A stretch of 34,262 nucleotides of DNA from an uncultured Actinomycetes bacterium (GCA_903899375.1 CAIUIT010000065.1:1-34262), one strand, 5' to 3'. Shown: positions 1-8,536, counted from the first letter of the stretch. Notes: generated by a model from the letters alone, not told the origin. Made by a program: numbers and translations.

Positions 1-497
1 TGGGGTTGTACTCGTGCGCGAGCGGTCAATCCGCGAAAGGCGGTAGCGAAGCGACAACCAAGTGCAGCTGCGGTTGAAAAGGAGATTGCATCGGGTAGTG
101 CGATCAAGTTGAAGTCGGCATTTTCGATCGCAACATATTGCGCGTAAGAACCCCACTGGGTAAATCCGGGTTGAGTTTGGGTGGGACAGACCTGTGCATT
201 GCCGCTGGTGCAGTACTGGCAGGTGCCGCAGCCGTTGACGAAGGGAACGGTGATGCGATCTCCGACTTTGAATTGTGTTACGCCTGTGCCTAGAGCGGAG
301 ACGATGCCTGCTAGTTCGTGGCCGGGGACGTGTGGCAGCACAACATCGCTGTCGTGGCCCATCCAGGCATGCCAGTCGCTGCGGCATAAGCCGGTAGCTT
401 TGACTTCGATGACGACGCCGTTGGCGGGTGGGGTTGGGGTGGGGACATCTTTTACTGTCAGTTCACCGCCGAATTGGGTGAAGTAGATGGCGCGCAT
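1..497 (-). CDS. Zinc-dependent alcohol dehydrogenase, N-terminal part (3' end cut by window)
   Basis: The first about 165 residues of a medium-chain zinc alcohol dehydrogenase run off the left edge. The ATG at 497 opens with MRAIYFTQFGG, a standard family start. Visible zinc-site residues are Cys38 (LCRSDWH) and His60-Glu61 (PGHE) for the catalytic zinc. Cys90, Cys93, Cys96 and Cys104 (C-x2-C-x2-C-x7-C) form the structural zinc lobe. The NAD(P)-binding Rossmann half lies outside the window, so cofactor and substrate cannot be assigned. The family oxidises alcohols or polyols, or reduces aldehydes, in the cytoplasm. It follows the ABC transporter ATPase gene by 26 bp on the same strand and may be the distal gene of that transcription unit. 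Family is certain; substrate is unknown. Confidence 0.9.
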   Translation of the reverse strand, partial: MRAIYFTQFGGELTVKDVPTPTPPANGVVIEVKATGLCRSDWHAWMGHDSDVVLPHVPGHELAGIVSALGTGVTQFKVGDRITVPFVNGCGTCQYCTSGNAQVCPTQTQPGFTQWGSYAQYVAIENADFNLIALPDAISFSTAAALGCRFATAFRGLTARARVQP

Positions 498-523
498 TGA
501 TTAAGGATAAGGCGTCTGGCCAA

Positions 524-2035
524 CTACTGCGTGGCGCCTGCCATCAATCGACCAATCTGAGTGCGGTCTACATCGTGGGGATCCAAAATTGCGACGATCT
601 TTCCGCCATACATGACGGCGATACGGTCAGATATAGAGAGAATTTCGTCGAGTTCGGCAGAAACCAAGAGGACAGCTACCCCAGAATCGCGGGAAGCAAG
701 CAATTGATTATGGATGAATTCGATGGAACCAATATCGATGCCTCGTGTTGGTTGTGAGGCGATAATGATCTTTGAGTCTTGGCTCATCTCACGAGCGATG
801 ACGACTTTCTGCTTGTTTCCACCTGAAAGGGAGTTGATTGGGTACTTGCCTGAAGGCGTCCTTACATCAAACTTTTCAATCATCTTTGCCGCATAAGAGT
901 TGACCGCTGCGATGTTACGTATCCATCCCTTTGCAAAGGGAGGATTTTTATATTGATTGAGAACCAAGTTCTCGTCAATAGAAAGGGTGGCGATCAAACC
1001 ATCTTTTTCGCGATCTTCGGGCACGTGGGATACGCCCATGGTGTGAATGGCGTGCGGGTTCTTTCCAATGGCAACTTCTCCCAAAATCGAAAATGAACCC
1101 TTAACCGTCGGGCGCATACCTGTAAGAGCTTCAACGAGTTCGCGCTGACCGTTACCTTCGACGCCTGCAACACCCAGGATTTCCCCCGCATGCAGGGAAA
1201 GACTCAAGCCATTTACGGACATTAACTTGCGGTCGTCCTTTACATACAGATCATCAATTTCAAGAACAACGGCCCCAGGTTTAGCTTCCTTCTTGTCGAG
1301 CCTAAAGATGACCTCACGGCCAATCATCAACTGGGCTAACGAAGATTCGGTGCTCTCTTTGGGAGTCGCTGTGCCGACACTCTTGCCGTTACGTAAGACC
1401 ACGATGCGATCTGCGACTGCCAGTACTTCGCGCAATTTATGGGTGATGAAGATGATGCCCACACCTTGGCTAGATAGATTGCGGATTACTTGGAGTAATT
1501 CTTCAATTTCTTGTGGCGTCAAGACAGCGGTTGGTTCATCCAAAATAAGTAGGTCAACATTCTTGCGCAGGGCTTTGAGGATCTCCACGCGCTGCTGTAA
1601 ACCAACTGGAAGGTCTTCAACGATGGCATCGGGATCAATATCTAGGCCGAACTTATCGGAGAGTTCCTTTACAGATTCGCGAGCCTCTGCATATGAAATG
1701 AAGGCGCCTTTATGGGGTTCATCGCCCAAAATAATATTTTCAGCAACTGACATAACTGGAACCAGTTGAAAATGTTGGTGCACCATTCCGATGCCATGCC
1801 TGATTGCGGCGGCGGTGTCACCAGCTTCGATGACTTCGCCCTTGATGGTGATGGTGCCAGAATCGGGTTTTACTAAACCAAAGACGCTCTTTACGAGAGT
1901 GGACTTTCCAGCGCCATTTTCTCCGAGCAGAGCTACGACTTCACCCTTGTTTACTTCCAAAGAGATATTGTCATTTGCTTTAACGGTAGCGAAGGTCTTG
2001 CTGAGGTTTTCAATGCGAAGCAGAGTTGTGTCCAT
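524..2035 (-). CDS. BMP-type nucleoside ABC transporter, duplicated ATP-binding subunit
   Basis: This 503-residue protein carries two ABC ATPase domains in tandem, as in sugar/nucleoside importers of the RbsA/NupA/YufO type. The first domain has Walker [10 protein letters not shown] (about 38-46), a modified signature LPVGLQQR and Walker [10 protein letters not shown]. The second has a degenerate Walker A ([10 protein letters not shown]) but a canonical signature [14 protein letters not shown], the usual asymmetry of this family. It energises import through the two membrane permeases encoded just upstream. Its ATG lies 2 nt after the permease stop, with an AAGGAGC ribosome site inside that gene's end. 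With BmpA and the two BPD_transp_2 permeases the set is complete. The neighbouring methylthioinosine phosphorylase and MTA/SAH deaminase favour nucleosides as substrate (inference). Confidence 0.93.
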   Translation of the reverse strand: MDTTLLRIENLSKTFATVKANDNISLEVNKGEVVALLGENGAGKSTLVKSVFGLVKPDSGTITIKGEVIEAGDTAAAIRHGIGMVHQHFQLVPVMSVAENIILGDEPHKGAFISYAEARESVKELSDKFGLDIDPDAIVEDLPVGLQQRVEILKALRKNVDLLILDEPTAVLTPQEIEELLQVIRNLSSQGVGIIFITHKLREVLAVADRIVVLRNGKSVGTATPKESTESSLAQLMIGREVIFRLDKKEAKPGAVVLEIDDLYVKDDRKLMSVNGLSLSLHAGEILGVAGVEGNGQRELVEALTGMRPTVKGSFSILGEVAIGKNPHAIHTMGVSHVPEDREKDGLIATLSIDENLVLNQYKNPPFAKGWIRNIAAVNSYAAKMIEKFDVRTPSGKYPINSLSGGNKQKVVIAREMSQDSKIIIASQPTRGIDIGSIEFIHNQLLASRDSGVAVLLVSAELDEILSISDRIAVMYGGKIVAILDPHDVDRTQIGRLMAGATQ

Positions 2036-2037
2036 GG

Positions 2038-3045
2038 TTATGACTGCTCCTTTTCATATGGCTTACCGGCGGCCGCCGGAGGTCTCACTTTGCCTGCCGA
2101 GAAGGCCAGCACCAGGATCGTGAAGACGTACGGCAAGATGGTGATGAACTGATTGGGAACGTTATTCACACCAAAGATTTGCAGTTGCGTTGCCAGAGCT
2201 TGGGCCAGGCCGAAGAGGATGGCAGCGGCAAAAGCTCCGAGCGGGTTCCAGCGTCCAAAGATCATCAAGGCAAGGGCGGTGAAACCGGTGCCTGCAGTGA
2301 AGTCCTTGCTGAAGGAACCCACGAGTTCTAGACATATAAAGCCGCCTACAAGTCCGCCTATGGCCCCACCAATCATCACGTTGGTCATGCGCATGCGAAT
2401 GACGTTGATTCCAGCTGTATCAGCCGCACCAGGGTTCTCGCCTACCGAACGTGTGCGCAGCCCCCACCTGGTTTTATTCATCATCACCCAGATAGCGGGG
2501 ATGAGAAACATTCCAAATAATTGAATCGGTCCCAGCTGACTAAAGAGAGATGCTCCAAGCAGTGGGATCTTAGATAGGACAGGGATATCGAAGATCGGCC
2601 AGGTATTGGGAACCGTGGAACCTTCGCGGTAGAGGAAGGAAGTCAGGCCTGAAGCCAAAATATTGATGATCGTTCCCGCGATGATCTGATCCATCCCCCA
2701 TTTGATGGTCATCATGGCGTGCACAAAAGAGGTGAGCACACCGGTGAGAATGGCGATAACCAAGCCGATGACAATGTTCTTGCTGTAGGACGCTACATAG
2801 AACCCGGTGAAACCAGAGAGGAGCATGGTGCCTTCAATGCCGATGTTGATAACGCCAGATCTTTCGCACATGATTCCGACCATCGAGGCCAGTGCCAAAG
2901 GCATACCAAAGCGCATTCCGGAAGCGACAACCGAATTAGTTATATCCATGTTTGCGGAGTAACAATAAATCCACAAGGCCACCGTGGCTACGGAAAGGAG
3001 GAATTTCCAAGATTTAAAGTTGAAGCTCTTTATGGTGTTTAGCAT
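2038..3045 (-). CDS. BMP-type ABC transporter permease (second permease)
   Basis: An inner-membrane permease of the BPD_transp_2 family (RbsC/NupC-like), about 335 residues, with multiple hydrophobic spans and the family segment GIMCERSGVINIGIEGTML near the N-terminus. The ATG at 3045 overlaps the TAA of the preceding permease by one base (TAATG), a classic translational coupling. A longer TTG start at 3057 is possible but less likely. It should pair with the upstream permease to form the translocation channel for the BmpA-delivered substrate. The ATPase gene follows after 2 nt. The start choice is the only real uncertainty. Confidence 0.9.
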   Translation of the reverse strand: MLNTIKSFNFKSWKFLLSVATVALWIYCYSANMDITNSVVASGMRFGMPLALASMVGIMCERSGVINIGIEGTMLLSGFTGFYVASYSKNIVIGLVIAILTGVLTSFVHAMMTIKWGMDQIIAGTIINILASGLTSFLYREGSTVPNTWPIFDIPVLSKIPLLGASLFSQLGPIQLFGMFLIPAIWVMMNKTRWGLRTRSVGENPGAADTAGINVIRMRMTNVMIGGAIGGLVGGFICLELVGSFSKDFTAGTGFTALALMIFGRWNPLGAFAAAILFGLAQALATQLQIFGVNNVPNQFITILPYVFTILVLAFSAGKVRPPAAAGKPYEKEQS

Positions 3046-4094
3046 TATGAACCCCAACCAGAGGTAGTTGTAATCGATTTAGCATTTGATTTCAATAACT
3101 TGGCTAAGAATGGTGCGGTGGCGAAGAAAAGCACCAATGCGAGCAGAAGGTTAATAATGTCGGGGGCCACACCAGCTTCAAATTGGATTGCTGACTGCGC
3201 AGAACGCATGCCGCCGATGAAGATTGCTCCAGGAATCAGGGCCTTTGGATTGGCTCGGCCAAGCAAGGCAACGGTGATTCCGTCGAAACCTATTCCGCTA
3301 TAGAAAGCGGGTACAAAATAGCCAGTAGTTTCGGAGCTAAAGATTGCACCAGTGAAACCAGCGATGGCACCGCTTACCAACATCCCCAGGACGATCGTCT
3401 TTTTCACCGATATACCGGCATACCAAGCCGCGTTCCTGTTTCTGCCGACGCTTTCAAATTCAAAACCTGTCGTTGTTTTCTTTAACACCCACGATACAAA
3501 GAACGCTAAAAGTACTGCGATTAAAAAACCCGAAGGGTAACCAAAAATATGTGGCAGCCGCGCGGAATGGAGAATCTCTGGAGTACGCGTATTTGGCTGG
3601 CCTTGTAGGCGGAATTGATTTTGAGTTAAATAGTCAACGACTCCGGCCATAATACTGTTGAGCATAATTGTCGAGATAACTTCGTGAACTCCGCGGGTTG
3701 CTTTGAGAAAACCAGCAAATCCACCGACCAAAGCTCCGAAAGCGGCGCCCACAACAAGTGCAACGGGCAGATGTATCCAAATTGGGAGTCCGTGGAGTCG
3801 ATAACCAACATAGGTAAAAGCCAGCGCACCGCTAAGGACCTGTCCTTGGGCGCCAATATTAAATAGCCCGGCGCGTAGCCCGATTGTGATTGCCAATCCG
3901 GACATAATCAATATGCCGGCCTTGCTTAGAGTTGATTGCAATCCTGCGGTGGATTGAAAACCTTTTACGATCAGTACGTGATAAGCCGTCATCGGGCTAT
4001 GTCCTTGGGATGCAATTAAAATCGCACCTATCGCGAGTGCCACTAATACCGATGCGATGGGAACCAATACATCCCTGGTGACTTTTAGCTTCAT
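3045..4094 (-). CDS. BMP-type ABC transporter permease (first permease)
   Basis: A 349-residue integral membrane protein of the BPD_transp_2 family (NupB/YufP-like) with about eight or more hydrophobic spans. Family-typical stretches are GLAITIGLRAGLFNIGAQGQ (about 66-85) and GRNRNAAWYAGI. It forms half of the channel of the nucleoside-type importer. The ATG at 4094 has only a weak GGA upstream. The gene is separated from bmpA by 103 bp containing a strong intrinsic terminator-like hairpin, so its expression probably depends on read-through from bmpA or on its own promoter. It is coupled by TAATG to the next permease. Confidence 0.9.
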   Translation of the reverse strand: MKLKVTRDVLVPIASVLVALAIGAILIASQGHSPMTAYHVLIVKGFQSTAGLQSTLSKAGILIMSGLAITIGLRAGLFNIGAQGQVLSGALAFTYVGYRLHGLPIWIHLPVALVVGAAFGALVGGFAGFLKATRGVHEVISTIMLNSIMAGVVDYLTQNQFRLQGQPNTRTPEILHSARLPHIFGYPSGFLIAVLLAFFVSWVLKKTTTGFEFESVGRNRNAAWYAGISVKKTIVLGMLVSGAIAGFTGAIFSSETTGYFVPAFYSGIGFDGITVALLGRANPKALIPGAIFIGGMRSAQSAIQFEAGVAPDIINLLLALVLFFATAPFLAKLLKSNAKSITTTSGWGS

Positions 4095-4140
4095 CTACGT
4101 CCGATTCACGATGGGTTGATGTTTAGATAAACGAGCAAAT

Positions 4141-4182
4141 TAAAAATCGAGTAGCAGGAAAGCAAACTTCCCTGCTACTCGA
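4141..4182 (-). terminator. Intrinsic terminator / attenuator after bmpA
   Basis: On the minus strand, arms at 4171-4182 and 4147-4158 form a perfect 12-bp stem (TCGAGTAGCAGG with its complement) around a 12-nt loop. It is followed directly by a U-rich tract (TTTTTA, from plus-strand 4141-4146). It sits 16 bp after the bmpA stop and 47 bp before the first permease start. Placed inside the transporter operon it should act as a partial terminator, leaving binding-protein mRNA more abundant than membrane-component mRNA, a known arrangement in ABC importers. Structure is seen directly; the partial read-through is inferred. Confidence 0.85.
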
Positions 4183-4197
4183 TCGAGTTATTGGGTA

Positions 4198-5247
4198 CTA
4201 CTTAACGCCAGTTGAAAGAGATCCAGAGAGGACCTTCTTTGTAATAGCGGTTACCTTGGCCTGAACGGCTGCAGGGATCTTGCTTGCGAATGCGTGGTAT
4301 GGAGCAATGCCAACTTTTCCGAAGACATTTCCACCAGCAAAGGTGCCAGCCTTGAACTTGCCAATGAGATCTGCAACGCCTGGGGCGATGAGCTTCTCAG
4401 CAGAAGTTACGAGGCAAGCCTGAGCTTCTGGGACGGTATTCCACTGGTCAACATCTACACCAATGCAGTACTTACCCTTTGACTTTGCGATACGAGCAAG
4501 GCCACCGTTACCGGTACCTCCACCAGCAGCGAAGATGACGTCATAACCCTGTGAGAGAAGCTGTGCAGAGTTTGAAGCACCGAAAGCTGGATCGCTGAAT
4601 GCATTATCCCCAGCTGGGTGATAGATAATCTTTGTAGCAGGGAACTTCTTCTTCTGCTCTTTGCCGGCATATGCAACACCGTTTGCGAAGCCAACTGCAT
4701 AACGATAAACAGGTGGAATGTTCATTCCAACAACTTCGCCGGTCTTGCCGGTCTTGGTGAGGTAACCAGACAAGTAACCTGCGATGAAGCCAGCTTGATC
4801 TTCATGCCAGTTAAGTCCTGCAAGGTTTGGTGTGGTCTTTGTAGTATCAAGGAATTGATCTACACCGATGAACTTGATATCTGGATACTTGGCTGCTTCA
4901 GTGATTGTAGCGTTTGCCTCTAAGTATCCAACAGTAACAATTACGCTGTAATGCTTTGCAGCAAAGAGCTCCATGTTATTGGCGTATTCGGTATCTGTTG
5001 CAGCATTTGATTCGATGTAGTTAGCGATTCCGCCAACAGCCTTTGCGCCAGCTTGTGCGCCTTCCCAGGCAGCCTGGTTGAATGACTTGTCGGTGACGTG
5101 TCCGATATCAGTAACGACACCAACGCAAATGACGCCTGTGTTTCCGCAGGTGGAGTCATCGGTGGTAGCAGCTATTGATGAAGGAGCTGTAAATCCAAGT
5201 AGAGCCAGTGCGGCAGCAGCCACACTCGCGCCTAAGCGTTTTTTCAT
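4198..5247 (-). CDS. bmpA: BMP-family substrate-binding protein (PnrA/Bmp, nucleoside type)
   Basis: A 349-residue secreted binding protein of the BMP/PnrA family (purine-nucleoside and related receptors). An N-terminal signal peptide (about 1-26, ending in SSIA) precedes the mature domain, which starts with the family strand GVICVGVVTDIGHVTDKSFNQ. Other family segments are IVTVGYLEANA, KFIGVDQF, FAAGGGTGNGG and YCIGVDVDQW. No lipobox cysteine lies at the cleavage site. The nearest cysteines (34 and 41) look like a disulphide pair, so anchoring differs from typical lipoprotein BmpA. The ATG at 5247 has a good site (GAGAGGA, 5 nt). It is the first gene of the ABC operon, with a terminator after it. 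Substrate is inferred from family and neighbours. Confidence 0.93.
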   Translation of the reverse strand: MKKRLGASVAAAALALLGFTAPSSIAATTDDSTCGNTGVICVGVVTDIGHVTDKSFNQAAWEGAQAGAKAVGGIANYIESNAATDTEYANNMELFAAKHYSVIVTVGYLEANATITEAAKYPDIKFIGVDQFLDTTKTTPNLAGLNWHEDQAGFIAGYLSGYLTKTGKTGEVVGMNIPPVYRYAVGFANGVAYAGKEQKKKFPATKIIYHPAGDNAFSDPAFGASNSAQLLSQGYDVIFAAGGGTGNGGLARIAKSKGKYCIGVDVDQWNTVPEAQACLVTSAEKLIAPGVADLIGKFKAGTFAGGNVFGKVGIAPYHAFASKIPAAVQAKVTAITKKVLSGSLSTGVK

Positions 5248-5354
5248 GAGGGTCCTCTCGGGTTAAATGAAGGTCGCGTGAAGGAACAGGTCCAATAAAC
5301 CTAAACTTTCTGCTTGTCGGAAACCTATCATTAACCCTTAAAAGTTACGATCGA
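5248..5354 (-). promoter_or_regulatory. bmpA leader / promoter region with long-range inverted repeat
   Basis: This 107-bp gap lies between the SDR stop and bmpA. Read on the minus strand, GGGTTAA (5331-5337) and TTAACCC (5260-5266) can pair around about 64 nt. Inside are a smaller AGGT...ACCT pairing and two copies of TAGGTTT. The downstream arm ends just before the GAGAGGA ribosome site. This may be a structured leader or an operator pair plus promoter. It does not match any riboswitch consensus I can recall. Weak evidence. Confidence 0.3.
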
Positions 5355-6023
5355 TTACCAATTGGGACTCGCGGAATTGCCACCATCGAGTGTCAATATT
5401 TCGCCAGTTATCCATGGTGCGGTTAAGAGAAAATGTAACGCTTCCGTTATGTCTGTTAGCTCTCCCATGCGAAGAAGTGGAGTCGCTTTGCGCCAGGAGT
5501 CGACGCCCTCGGACCACGAACTCTCAATGCCAGGTCGAGAGATTAATCCGAGTCGTAGCGCGTTCGAACGTGTCGGCGCTAATTCAATTGCTGCCGAACG
5601 AGTGAGCGATTCCAGGGCAGCTTTTGAGGCGCCATATATGGAATGGCCCGCTCGTGCATGTACAGCTTCGATCGAGGAGATATTGACGATGCTTTGCACC
5701 GTCCATGAACTGCTCTTAACACATGCATATGTTTCGGCAACAGCGTTGAAATTCACCTGCATGATTTCTGCAATAGTTTCTGGTGCCATTGTGAGAAAGT
5801 TTTCGACTTTTTGGTTAGCAGCATTGTTAATGATGTAATCAAGGTTGATTCCCTTGGAGTGGAGTGACTCCAAATATTTCGTTGTGGCTCCAGTCGTCGA
5901 AAGATCGCACTCGGATCGACTGGGTGATATGACTGTTGCGCCTTGCGCTGCAAAGAAGGTGGAGATGTGGCCTCCGATATAGCCAGATCCCCCGGTGAGC
6001 AGGATTGTGGAGTTCTTAAACAT
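5355..6023 (-). CDS. Short-chain dehydrogenase/reductase
   Basis: A 222-residue classical SDR, slightly shorter than the usual 245-260. Cofactor motif TGGSGYIG is at 10-17, NNAA at 66-69, the catalytic Ser at 116/117 (NISS), and YGASK with Tyr130 and Lys134. A C-terminal ITGEILTLDGG matches the family ending. It is an NAD(P)-dependent oxidoreductase in the cytoplasm; the substrate cannot be read. Its ATG overlaps the end of the cupin gene by 8 nt, so it is translationally coupled to it and belongs to the purine/guanidino operon. The acidic-free cofactor loop with PSRSE after the second strand hints at NADP(H), but this is weak. Confidence 0.88.
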   Translation of the reverse strand: MFKNSTILLTGGSGYIGGHISTFFAAQGATVISPSRSECDLSTTGATTKYLESLHSKGINLDYIINNAANQKVENFLTMAPETIAEIMQVNFNAVAETYACVKSSSWTVQSIVNISSIEAVHARAGHSIYGASKAALESLTRSAAIELAPTRSNALRLGLISRPGIESSWSEGVDSWRKATPLLRMGELTDITEALHFLLTAPWITGEILTLDGGNSASPNW

Positions 6024-6453
6024 GGATCAATCCTGGCACCGATGGCTCGACTTTCTGCCATTGCGCAAATGTTTCCGGTGGAAGAAGAGTCATGTCCGTA
6101 AATGGCGGAGCTAAAAAGCAGAGAACAAGTGAAAAGTCTCCTGTGGTGCGCGCAGCCATCCAGGTTCCGGGCGGTACCGAATAGGTGAAATCGCCCCCAT
6201 CATGGGAGAGAAGGTTCCTCTGCGTTGAACCCGCATCGGTGCGAGTAAAGAGTTCGATAGGGGCGCCATCGAGAAAGACCCAGGTTTCGCGCTCGTTGAG
6301 CTTATGCCATGCAGAGAATTGGCCTGGTGTTACCAGGAAATAAATTGCATTGCCGTGTTCATCGCGATGAGAAGTGGCGAAGTATCCGCCTTCTCCGTGT
6401 AGTGGCTCTAAGTGCAATGCCGCTATTGCCTCTGTTGCGCTGGCGAATTTCAA
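6016..6453 (-). CDS. DUF985 / cupin_5 family protein
   Basis: A 145-residue single-domain cupin of the DUF985 type. The signature pattern is LEPLHGEGGYFATSHR near residue 16, then AIYFLVTPGQFSAWHKLNERETWVF with the metal-type His/Glu, and a late VPPGTWMAAR and LVLCFLAPPF. Members are small metal-binding sugar- or nucleotide-related cupins of mostly unknown activity. The start is a TTG whose bases overlap the deaminase stop (TTGA), giving tight translational coupling to it. The 3' end overlaps the SDR start by 8 nt. This suggests an accessory role in the same pathway, not demonstrated. Confidence 0.82.
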   Translation of the reverse strand: MKFASATEAIAALHLEPLHGEGGYFATSHRDEHGNAIYFLVTPGQFSAWHKLNERETWVFLDGAPIELFTRTDAGSTQRNLLSHDGGDFTYSVPPGTWMAARTTGDFSLVLCFLAPPFTDMTLLPPETFAQWQKVEPSVPGLIHV

Positions 6454-7766
6454 TTGGTGCCCACCTTGAGATCTGCAAGGGCACGAACCCGTTCAAGAAC
6501 CCGTTTACGTAAATCTGGCTCATCTATATGGGTGACCTTCCTGCTTTCTAAAACTTTATCGCCATCGACCCATGCATCTATTACATCAGATCTACCAGCG
6601 GCAAAGACGAGCAACGCTGCAAGATTATGAATAGGAGTCAGATGCAGGGCGGTGAGATCAATTGCTATGAGGTCAGCTCTCTTGCCAACGGTGATACTGC
6701 CGACCAGGTGATCGATTCCGATGGCGCGTGCCCCGTCAATGGTGGCGGCGCGAACAATTTGGGCGGGCTGTACATCAGCTGGAGAATGTTTTAACGCGAC
6801 CATGTGGGCGGCGATTCGCATCACTGACCACATATCTAAATCGTTGCTCGATGAACATCCATCAGTACCCAGTCCAACAGTTACACCACGAGAAATGTAG
6901 TGCAAGTAATCCGCGACTCCGGATCCCAACTTGAGATTACTTCCTGGACAGTGTCCGATCGAAGTCCCATGCGAGTGCACGATCGCGATGTCATCTTCAG
7001 ATAAGTGCACCCCATGGCCAAAGACAACAGGTACATCGAGGATTCCAGTATCTTCGCAGACCTGCGTTGGTGACTTCTGATATTTTTCATTGACCGCCTG
7101 ATTTTCATTCATGGTCTCTGAAACATGCAAGTTAATTCGAGCGTTCACTTTCTTAGCGAGTTGGGCAACTTCATGTAAATGTTCTGGAGAATCGGTGTAC
7201 GTGCTATGCGGCATGAAATAAATAGGGATTTCGGGTCCACCAATATTTTTGAGAACAGTAGGCCACGCTTCGCCAAATGCAATTCGCTGACTCCACTCCA
7301 TCCCATCTAAACCGGGAAAGTCGAAGAAAATGGGTCCAGTGACATGACGGAGTCCGACTTTAACCGCAGCTGCATGCGTTGCATCAGGGTTGAGATACAT
7401 ATCTAAAACTGTGGTTGTGCCACCCTGGATCGCTTCGGCTGCGCCCAGTTCGGTACCTAAAGCAGATGTGGGCTTATCCATGATTGCGCCTTCAGCCGCC
7501 CAGACTCGCTCCAGGAATCCATCGAGGTTCACGCTCTCGGCCCATCCCCGCAGAAGTGCCATTGCCAGGTGAGAATGAGTATTAATTAACCCAGGCATGA
7601 TTAAGCGATCTTTTCCATCATAAATTTCTGTTATATCCGCAGGCACATTGGCTGGATTGATCGATTCAATGACCCCATCGCGAATCACGATGGTTGCGTT
7701 CTCTAGAACGCAATCTTGATCATCTACCGTGTATACATAGCTCGCGTTCTTAATAATAAAAGACAT
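6450..7766 (-). CDS. mtaD: 5-methylthioadenosine/S-adenosylhomocysteine deaminase (amidohydrolase)
   Basis: A 438-residue amidohydrolase of the MTA/SAH deaminase (TrzA/AtzB-like) family. The N-terminal small beta domain is followed by the metal motif NTHSHLAMALLRGW (His64, His66), HVSET (His214, Glu217), FGHGVHL (His251) and GTDGCSSSNDLDMW (Asp302). It should hydrolyse the 6-amino group of methylthioadenosine, S-adenosylhomocysteine or 5'-deoxyadenosine, giving the inosine analogue and ammonia. It starts 5 nt after the stop of the methylthioinosine-phosphorylase-like gene, and its AAGGA ribosome site lies inside that gene. The two together make a deaminate-then-phosphorolyse route. Guanine or other ring deaminase activity is an alternative for this superfamily but less likely given the motifs. 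Confidence 0.85.
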   Translation of the reverse strand: MSFIIKNASYVYTVDDQDCVLENATIVIRDGVIESINPANVPADITEIYDGKDRLIMPGLINTHSHLAMALLRGWAESVNLDGFLERVWAAEGAIMDKPTSALGTELGAAEAIQGGTTTVLDMYLNPDATHAAAVKVGLRHVTGPIFFDFPGLDGMEWSQRIAFGEAWPTVLKNIGGPEIPIYFMPHSTYTDSPEHLHEVAQLAKKVNARINLHVSETMNENQAVNEKYQKSPTQVCEDTGILDVPVVFGHGVHLSEDDIAIVHSHGTSIGHCPGSNLKLGSGVADYLHYISRGVTVGLGTDGCSSSNDLDMWSVMRIAAHMVALKHSPADVQPAQIVRAATIDGARAIGIDHLVGSITVGKRADLIAIDLTALHLTPIHNLAALLVFAAGRSDVIDAWVDGDKVLESRKVTHIDEPDLRKRVLERVRALADLKVGTN

Positions 7767-7771
7767 ATCTA

Positions 7772-8509
7772 TTAGATCCTTGGGAGAGCAAGGTTCAAAA
7801 TATCAATGACCTTTTGTGAGGAACTAGCCAAGACCGCTGAAATATCTTCCATCGTGATCTTCTGGTCAGAGACTCCAGCTGCAGGATTCACGCATAAGGC
7901 GATAGAGGCATAGCGCAGACCTGCTTCGCAAGCCAACGTTGCTTCTGGGCACCCAGTCATACCAACGACAGTTGCGCCTGCAAGAGCTGCCAATCTAATT
8001 TCGGCTGGAGTTTCGAAACGGGGGCCGTTAAATCCGGCGTAAACACCTTTTTGCTTGACTGTTATTCCTAGCTCTGCCCCAGCCTGGGTCAGTACCGCAC
8101 CCATTTCGACGTCGTAAGCGTCAACGACATCGGTGTGCTGCAGCGCTTCATTTATTCCATCAAAAAATGTATCTTCACGCCCAGAGGTAAAGTCAACGAA
8201 ATCGGTAATGATCTGCAAGTCCCCCGCCTTGAGCGTTGGATCAATACTGCCTACAACATTTATCGCGATGACTCTATTAACGCCTAAATCTCTCAATGCT
8301 TGGATATTGGCCCGGTAATTCACTTTTGAAGGTGGAACGGTGTGTTTGACTCCATGACGCGTAACAAATTCGATGGGGATATCACCCCACATGCCACTTG
8401 TGATGAGCGCTTGGCCAAATTTGGTATCGACCGCCCGCGGCGTGGAATTTGAAAGTGCAGGTAGCGTGTAAAAACCGGTTCCGGCAATGATTCCAACCTT
8501 GTTAACCAT
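7772..8509 (-). CDS. S-methyl-5'-thioinosine phosphorylase-like (MTAP/PNP family)
   Basis: A 245-residue nucleoside phosphorylase of the MTAP/PNP family, the short bacterial form. Phosphate-site motif RHG is at 51-53, with NYRANI at 64-69, GPRFETPAEIR at 162-172 and MTGCPEATLACE from 184. The base-recognition position reads LCVNPAAG, with Asn208. An Asn here, as in PNP and in Pseudomonas methylthioinosine phosphorylase, favours 6-oxopurines, whereas MTAP has Asp for adenine. The predicted reaction is methylthioinosine (or inosine) plus phosphate to hypoxanthine plus (methylthio)ribose-1-phosphate. It has a good AGAGG ribosome site and sits between the ureohydrolase and the deaminase. Specificity is inferred from one residue and context. 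Confidence 0.85.
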   Translation of the reverse strand: MVNKVGIIAGTGFYTLPALSNSTPRAVDTKFGQALITSGMWGDIPIEFVTRHGVKHTVPPSKVNYRANIQALRDLGVNRVIAINVVGSIDPTLKAGDLQIITDFVDFTSGREDTFFDGINEALQHTDVVDAYDVEMGAVLTQAGAELGITVKQKGVYAGFNGPRFETPAEIRLAALAGATVVGMTGCPEATLACEAGLRYASIALCVNPAAGVSDQKITMEDISAVLASSSQKVIDILNLALPRI

Positions 8510-8536
8510 AAGGACCTCTCTAGATTTGCAGAAATA

